DNA of 64,000 nucleotides, from assembly GCA_963821705.1 (NCBI GenBank), contig CAWGEV010000005.1, positions 372,001 through 436,000 of the forward strand. Direction: 5' to 3'. Under the pieces are notes generated by a model, which saw only the letters and a program-made list of their open reading frames with translations, did no database searches and was not told the DNA's origin. Source of the stretch: DASUPK01 sp963821705. GTDB lineage: Bacteria; Actinomycetota; Thermoleophilia; Solirubrobacterales; 70-9. The translations under genes and the position numbers were made by a program. Shown in pieces: positions 62,048 to 64,000 of the stretch (its first letter is position 1; every line of letters starts with the position of its first letter).

Positions 62048-62683
62048 CTACTCGGACTCGTCGTAGAGGCTCTCCACGGCGAGCTGCTGGCCCTGCTCGC
62101 TCCAGAGCTTGACCTCGAGGTAGAGCTCGTCCGGGAAGCCCTTGACGGCGTCCACCGCGATCAGGGTGAAGCGCTCGTCGGTGACCGGAGTCTGGTCCAC
62201 GACCTCCGCCTCCAGCTCAGCCGTCGCGGCCTTGGCGTTGGGGAGCAGGGGGGTCCCCCAGACCAGGGTGACGTCCCCCTCGCGGCTGCCCTCCCCGCGC
62301 CAGGAGCCGATCACCTCCTCGTTCAGGTCGATCATCCAGTCGGGGTTCTGGTCTGCGGTGACGTCGGTGAAGTCTGCGGTCGCCTGGAAGGACCCCGCCT
62401 CGCCTTCGCCGGCCGCGGGCCGGACGAACGAGACGTAGCCGAAGTACTCGCTCGGCTCCTCCGCCCCCTCAACCGGCGCTACCGCGGGGACGTACACGCG
62501 CCCGCCCCAGGCGCGCTCGGGGAACCAGATCACCTCGCCGGGGGGCCCGCCGGCCTCGCCGGCGTGCGGCTCGCAGGCCTTGGCGAACTCGTCGCGCAGC
62601 CGCGCGCCCCAGCGGCCGTAGGGCAGGCCCTCGACGCTCGCGTCGGCGATGAAGCGCGGAATGGGGCGGCGAACCGGCGGCAC
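62048..62683 (-). CDS. Hypothetical protein, 211 residues
   Basis: I recognise no family. The frame is intact with coding-like composition. The N-terminal part (RFIADASVEGLPYGRWGARL, then VIWFPERAWGGRVYVPA) is rich in aromatic residues; the rest alternates short beta-like stretches (YFGYVSFVRPAAGE, WMIDLNEEVIGSWRG and LIAVDAVKGFPDELYLEVKL). It has no signal peptide or helix. It lies 12 bp downstream of galT on the same strand, so it is probably translated from the same mRNA. Confidence 0.7.
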   Translation of the reverse strand: MPPVRRPIPRFIADASVEGLPYGRWGARLRDEFAKACEPHAGEAGGPPGEVIWFPERAWGGRVYVPAVAPVEGAEEPSEYFGYVSFVRPAAGEGEAGSFQATADFTDVTADQNPDWMIDLNEEVIGSWRGEGSREGDVTLVWGTPLLPNAKAATAELEAEVVDQTPVTDERFTLIAVDAVKGFPDELYLEVKLWSEQGQQLAVESLYDESE

Positions 62684-62695
62684 GGGCCGGGGACC

Positions 62696-63790
62696 CTACC
62701 CGAGCGCCTCGCGCAGCTCCGCCGCCGCGCGCTCGGGGGGAAAGACATTGAGCTCGATGCCGGTCGACATCTCGAAGCCTGCGCGGATGCCGATGCGGGG
62801 AGCGATGTCGAGGTGCCAGTGGAACGGCGCGGCTCCGCGCGGTGCGGTGATCGTCCAGGCGTTGAACTGCGGGATCCGGTCGAAGCGGGCCTCCAGCGCC
62901 CGGAGCGCCGTCCGCAGCATGCCTACCCCGACCTCGCCGTCGTCCTCGAAGCTCGGCGCGGGCTCGCGCGGGACGATCCGAAGCTCGAACGGCGACCGGG
63001 ATGCCCACGGGCAGATCAACAGGGCGTCGTCATCGATCGCGACGAGGCGCTCGCGCCGGCGAACCTCCTCCGAAGCGATCGTCGCCAGCAGGGCGCCGCC
63101 CATCGTGTGCTCGTTGTAGGAGGCGAAGCGCTCTCGCTCCCTCGCGACCTGCGCGGGGACGAACCCCAGCGCGTAGAGCTGCGCGTGGCTGTGCTCCAGC
63201 GAGGCGCCGGCCTCCTTCCCCTCGTTCACGATCAGCTGCACATACGAGGCTCGCTCGGCGTGGTCCCTCATCCGCGTTCGCCAACCGGCGACCGCGGCGG
63301 ACAGCTCCGCGTCGTCGAGCTGGCCGAGCGAGGTGTGGTGCCGCGGCGAGTTGATGATCACCTCATGGAACCCGGTGGCGACGGTGGCCTTGAAGAGGTC
63401 GGGCTCCCGGCCACGCGACGTCGCCCGCAGAGGATCGGCCATCGCGGTGATCCCCTCGTCGGACCCGCTCCCCGCCCCCGAGACCGGGTCGCCCTCGTCG
63501 GTCTGGGCGAGCGCGGGGTAGAGGTTGGGAACCGCCCGCACCCGCCAGCCGGGCGTGTCCGGATCGCCGTCGCCGGGCCGGTCGGCCCAGACCTCCGGCG
63601 GCGTCCGCTCCTCTCGCCCCGCGCAGAATGGGCATGAATCAGGCGGCGGCTCCTCCTCCGCCGCGTCCGGGGCCGCCTTGGGGGTGCCGCCGAAGTCGAA
63701 GGGCCGGTCGGCCCGCGCCGGCGAGAGGATCGTCCGGAGTCCGGTGAGCTGGTCGAGCCGGATCTCGGGCTTCGGCTTCTGATCAGCCAT
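62696..63790 (-). CDS. galT: Galactose-1-phosphate uridylyltransferase family protein
   Basis: The 364-residue protein has the N-terminal zinc pair CPFCAGREERTPPEVW, VRAVPNLYPAL and EVIINSPRHHTSLGQLDDAE, then the nucleophile region GASLEHSHAQLYALGFVP (His-x-His-x-Gln) and the second-domain end PFHWHLDIAPRIG. ATG 63790 overlaps the upstream acetyltransferase stop by 8 bp; longer frame is rejected. It may act on galactose 1-phosphate or another sugar phosphate, as relatives in actinobacteria do. It is intact. Confidence 0.87.
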   Translation of the reverse strand: MADQKPKPEIRLDQLTGLRTILSPARADRPFDFGGTPKAAPDAAEEEPPPDSCPFCAGREERTPPEVWADRPGDGDPDTPGWRVRAVPNLYPALAQTDEGDPVSGAGSGSDEGITAMADPLRATSRGREPDLFKATVATGFHEVIINSPRHHTSLGQLDDAELSAAVAGWRTRMRDHAERASYVQLIVNEGKEAGASLEHSHAQLYALGFVPAQVARERERFASYNEHTMGGALLATIASEEVRRRERLVAIDDDALLICPWASRSPFELRIVPREPAPSFEDDGEVGVGMLRTALRALEARFDRIPQFNAWTITAPRGAAPFHWHLDIAPRIGIRAGFEMSTGIELNVFPPERAAAELREALG

Positions 63791-64000
63791 CGAGCGCCTT
63801 CCGCATCGCGACGTGCTCGATTTCAGCCTCGAGGAAGGTCCCGCCCTCCGGGACGTAGCTCTGGGAGGCGTAGAAGGGCTCCGCCCGCCGCTGCGCGTTG
63901 AGGACCATCTCGGCGGCGCCACGCCGCCGAGCCTCCCCCTCGGCCCCGGCGAGCAGACGGGCCCCGACGCCGTGCTCGCGCAGCCGCTTCTCGACCACCA
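63783..64000 (-). CDS. GNAT acetyltransferase, ElaA-like, C-terminal fragment (cut by window edge)
   Basis: Only the last 72 or so residues are visible. REHGVGARLLAGAEGEARRR is the acetyl-CoA loop (motif A) with the R-x-x-G-x-G/A pattern, and LNAQRRAEPFYASQSYVPEG plus FLEAEIEHVAMRKALDG is the ElaA-like ending. The start lies beyond the right edge. It is the upstream gene of galT and overlaps it by 8 bp. Confidence 0.8.
   Translation of the reverse strand, partial: VVEKRLREHGVGARLLAGAEGEARRRGAAEMVLNAQRRAEPFYASQSYVPEGGTFLEAEIEHVAMRKALDG

Overview
This window reads as chromosome from a high-GC actinobacterium. The protein set (rpsF-ssb-rpsR-rplI-dnaB block, single-subunit methylotroph-type formate dehydrogenase, DAO-type flavoproteins, TreT-type trehalose synthase, OafA-like acyltransferase) fits class Thermoleophilia (Solirubrobacterales/Gaiellales-like). 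That placement is inference from gene content, not a phylogeny. No phage, transposase, integrase or CRISPR array was seen.

Left third (1-23.8 kb): a methylotrophy island. A divergent pair of operons around 18.1 kb encodes a complete N-methylglutamate (NMG) route for methylamine. On the + strand are gmaS (gamma-glutamylmethylamide synthetase), mgsABC (N-methylglutamate synthase) and an NAD-dependent formate dehydrogenase. On the - strand are the four subunits of a sarcosine-oxidase-like N-methylglutamate dehydrogenase (order D-A-G-B), then formate-tetrahydrofolate ligase and an FchA-like methenyl-H4F cyclohydrolase. Together they convert methylamine to gamma-glutamylmethylamide, NMG, a folate-bound C1 unit, formate and CO2. 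At the left edge malyl-CoA lyase (serine cycle) sits next to a partial phosphoribulokinase (Calvin cycle), which suggests how C1 carbon or CO2 is assimilated. Between them (2.0-9.8 kb) lies a second, diverged amine module: a GmaS-like ligase, another mgsABC set, an unrecognised 147-residue protein, a 162-bp inverted-repeat element and two tandem FAD oxidoreductases, followed by a GntR/HutC regulator. This second module is the best candidate for an undescribed system.

Middle (23.9-31.8 kb): ordinary housekeeping genes, intact and mostly on the - strand: greA, a GlsB-like membrane protein, a membrane protein, purA, a DnaC/DnaI-type loader, dnaB, rplI, rpsR, ssb and rpsF.

Right part (31.8-57.3 kb): trehalose genes (otsA, treT and an IMPase-family phosphatase), an HtrA protease with its two-component system, an M28-like membrane protein, thiL, a class A PBP, MscS, HAD, RDD/CPBP membrane proteins, a NodIJ-like ABC exporter, an L,D-transpeptidase, an epimerase, pyrE and a polyprenyl-sugar/glycosyltransferase block. 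Nearly every gene here, and the four genes at 2.0-6.6 kb, is broken by single-base frameshifts. Where the repair can be read these are almost all +1 insertions. Since essential genes are hit too, sequencing or assembly error is much more likely than gene decay. Coordinates of such genes span the whole reconstructed gene.

Right end (57.3-64 kb): intact again, with an alpha/beta hydrolase, OafA-type acyltransferase, tRNA-Arg(CCT), an F420-type oxidoreductase, a secreted TAP-like hydrolase, a hypothetical protein, GalT and a partial GNAT acetyltransferase.
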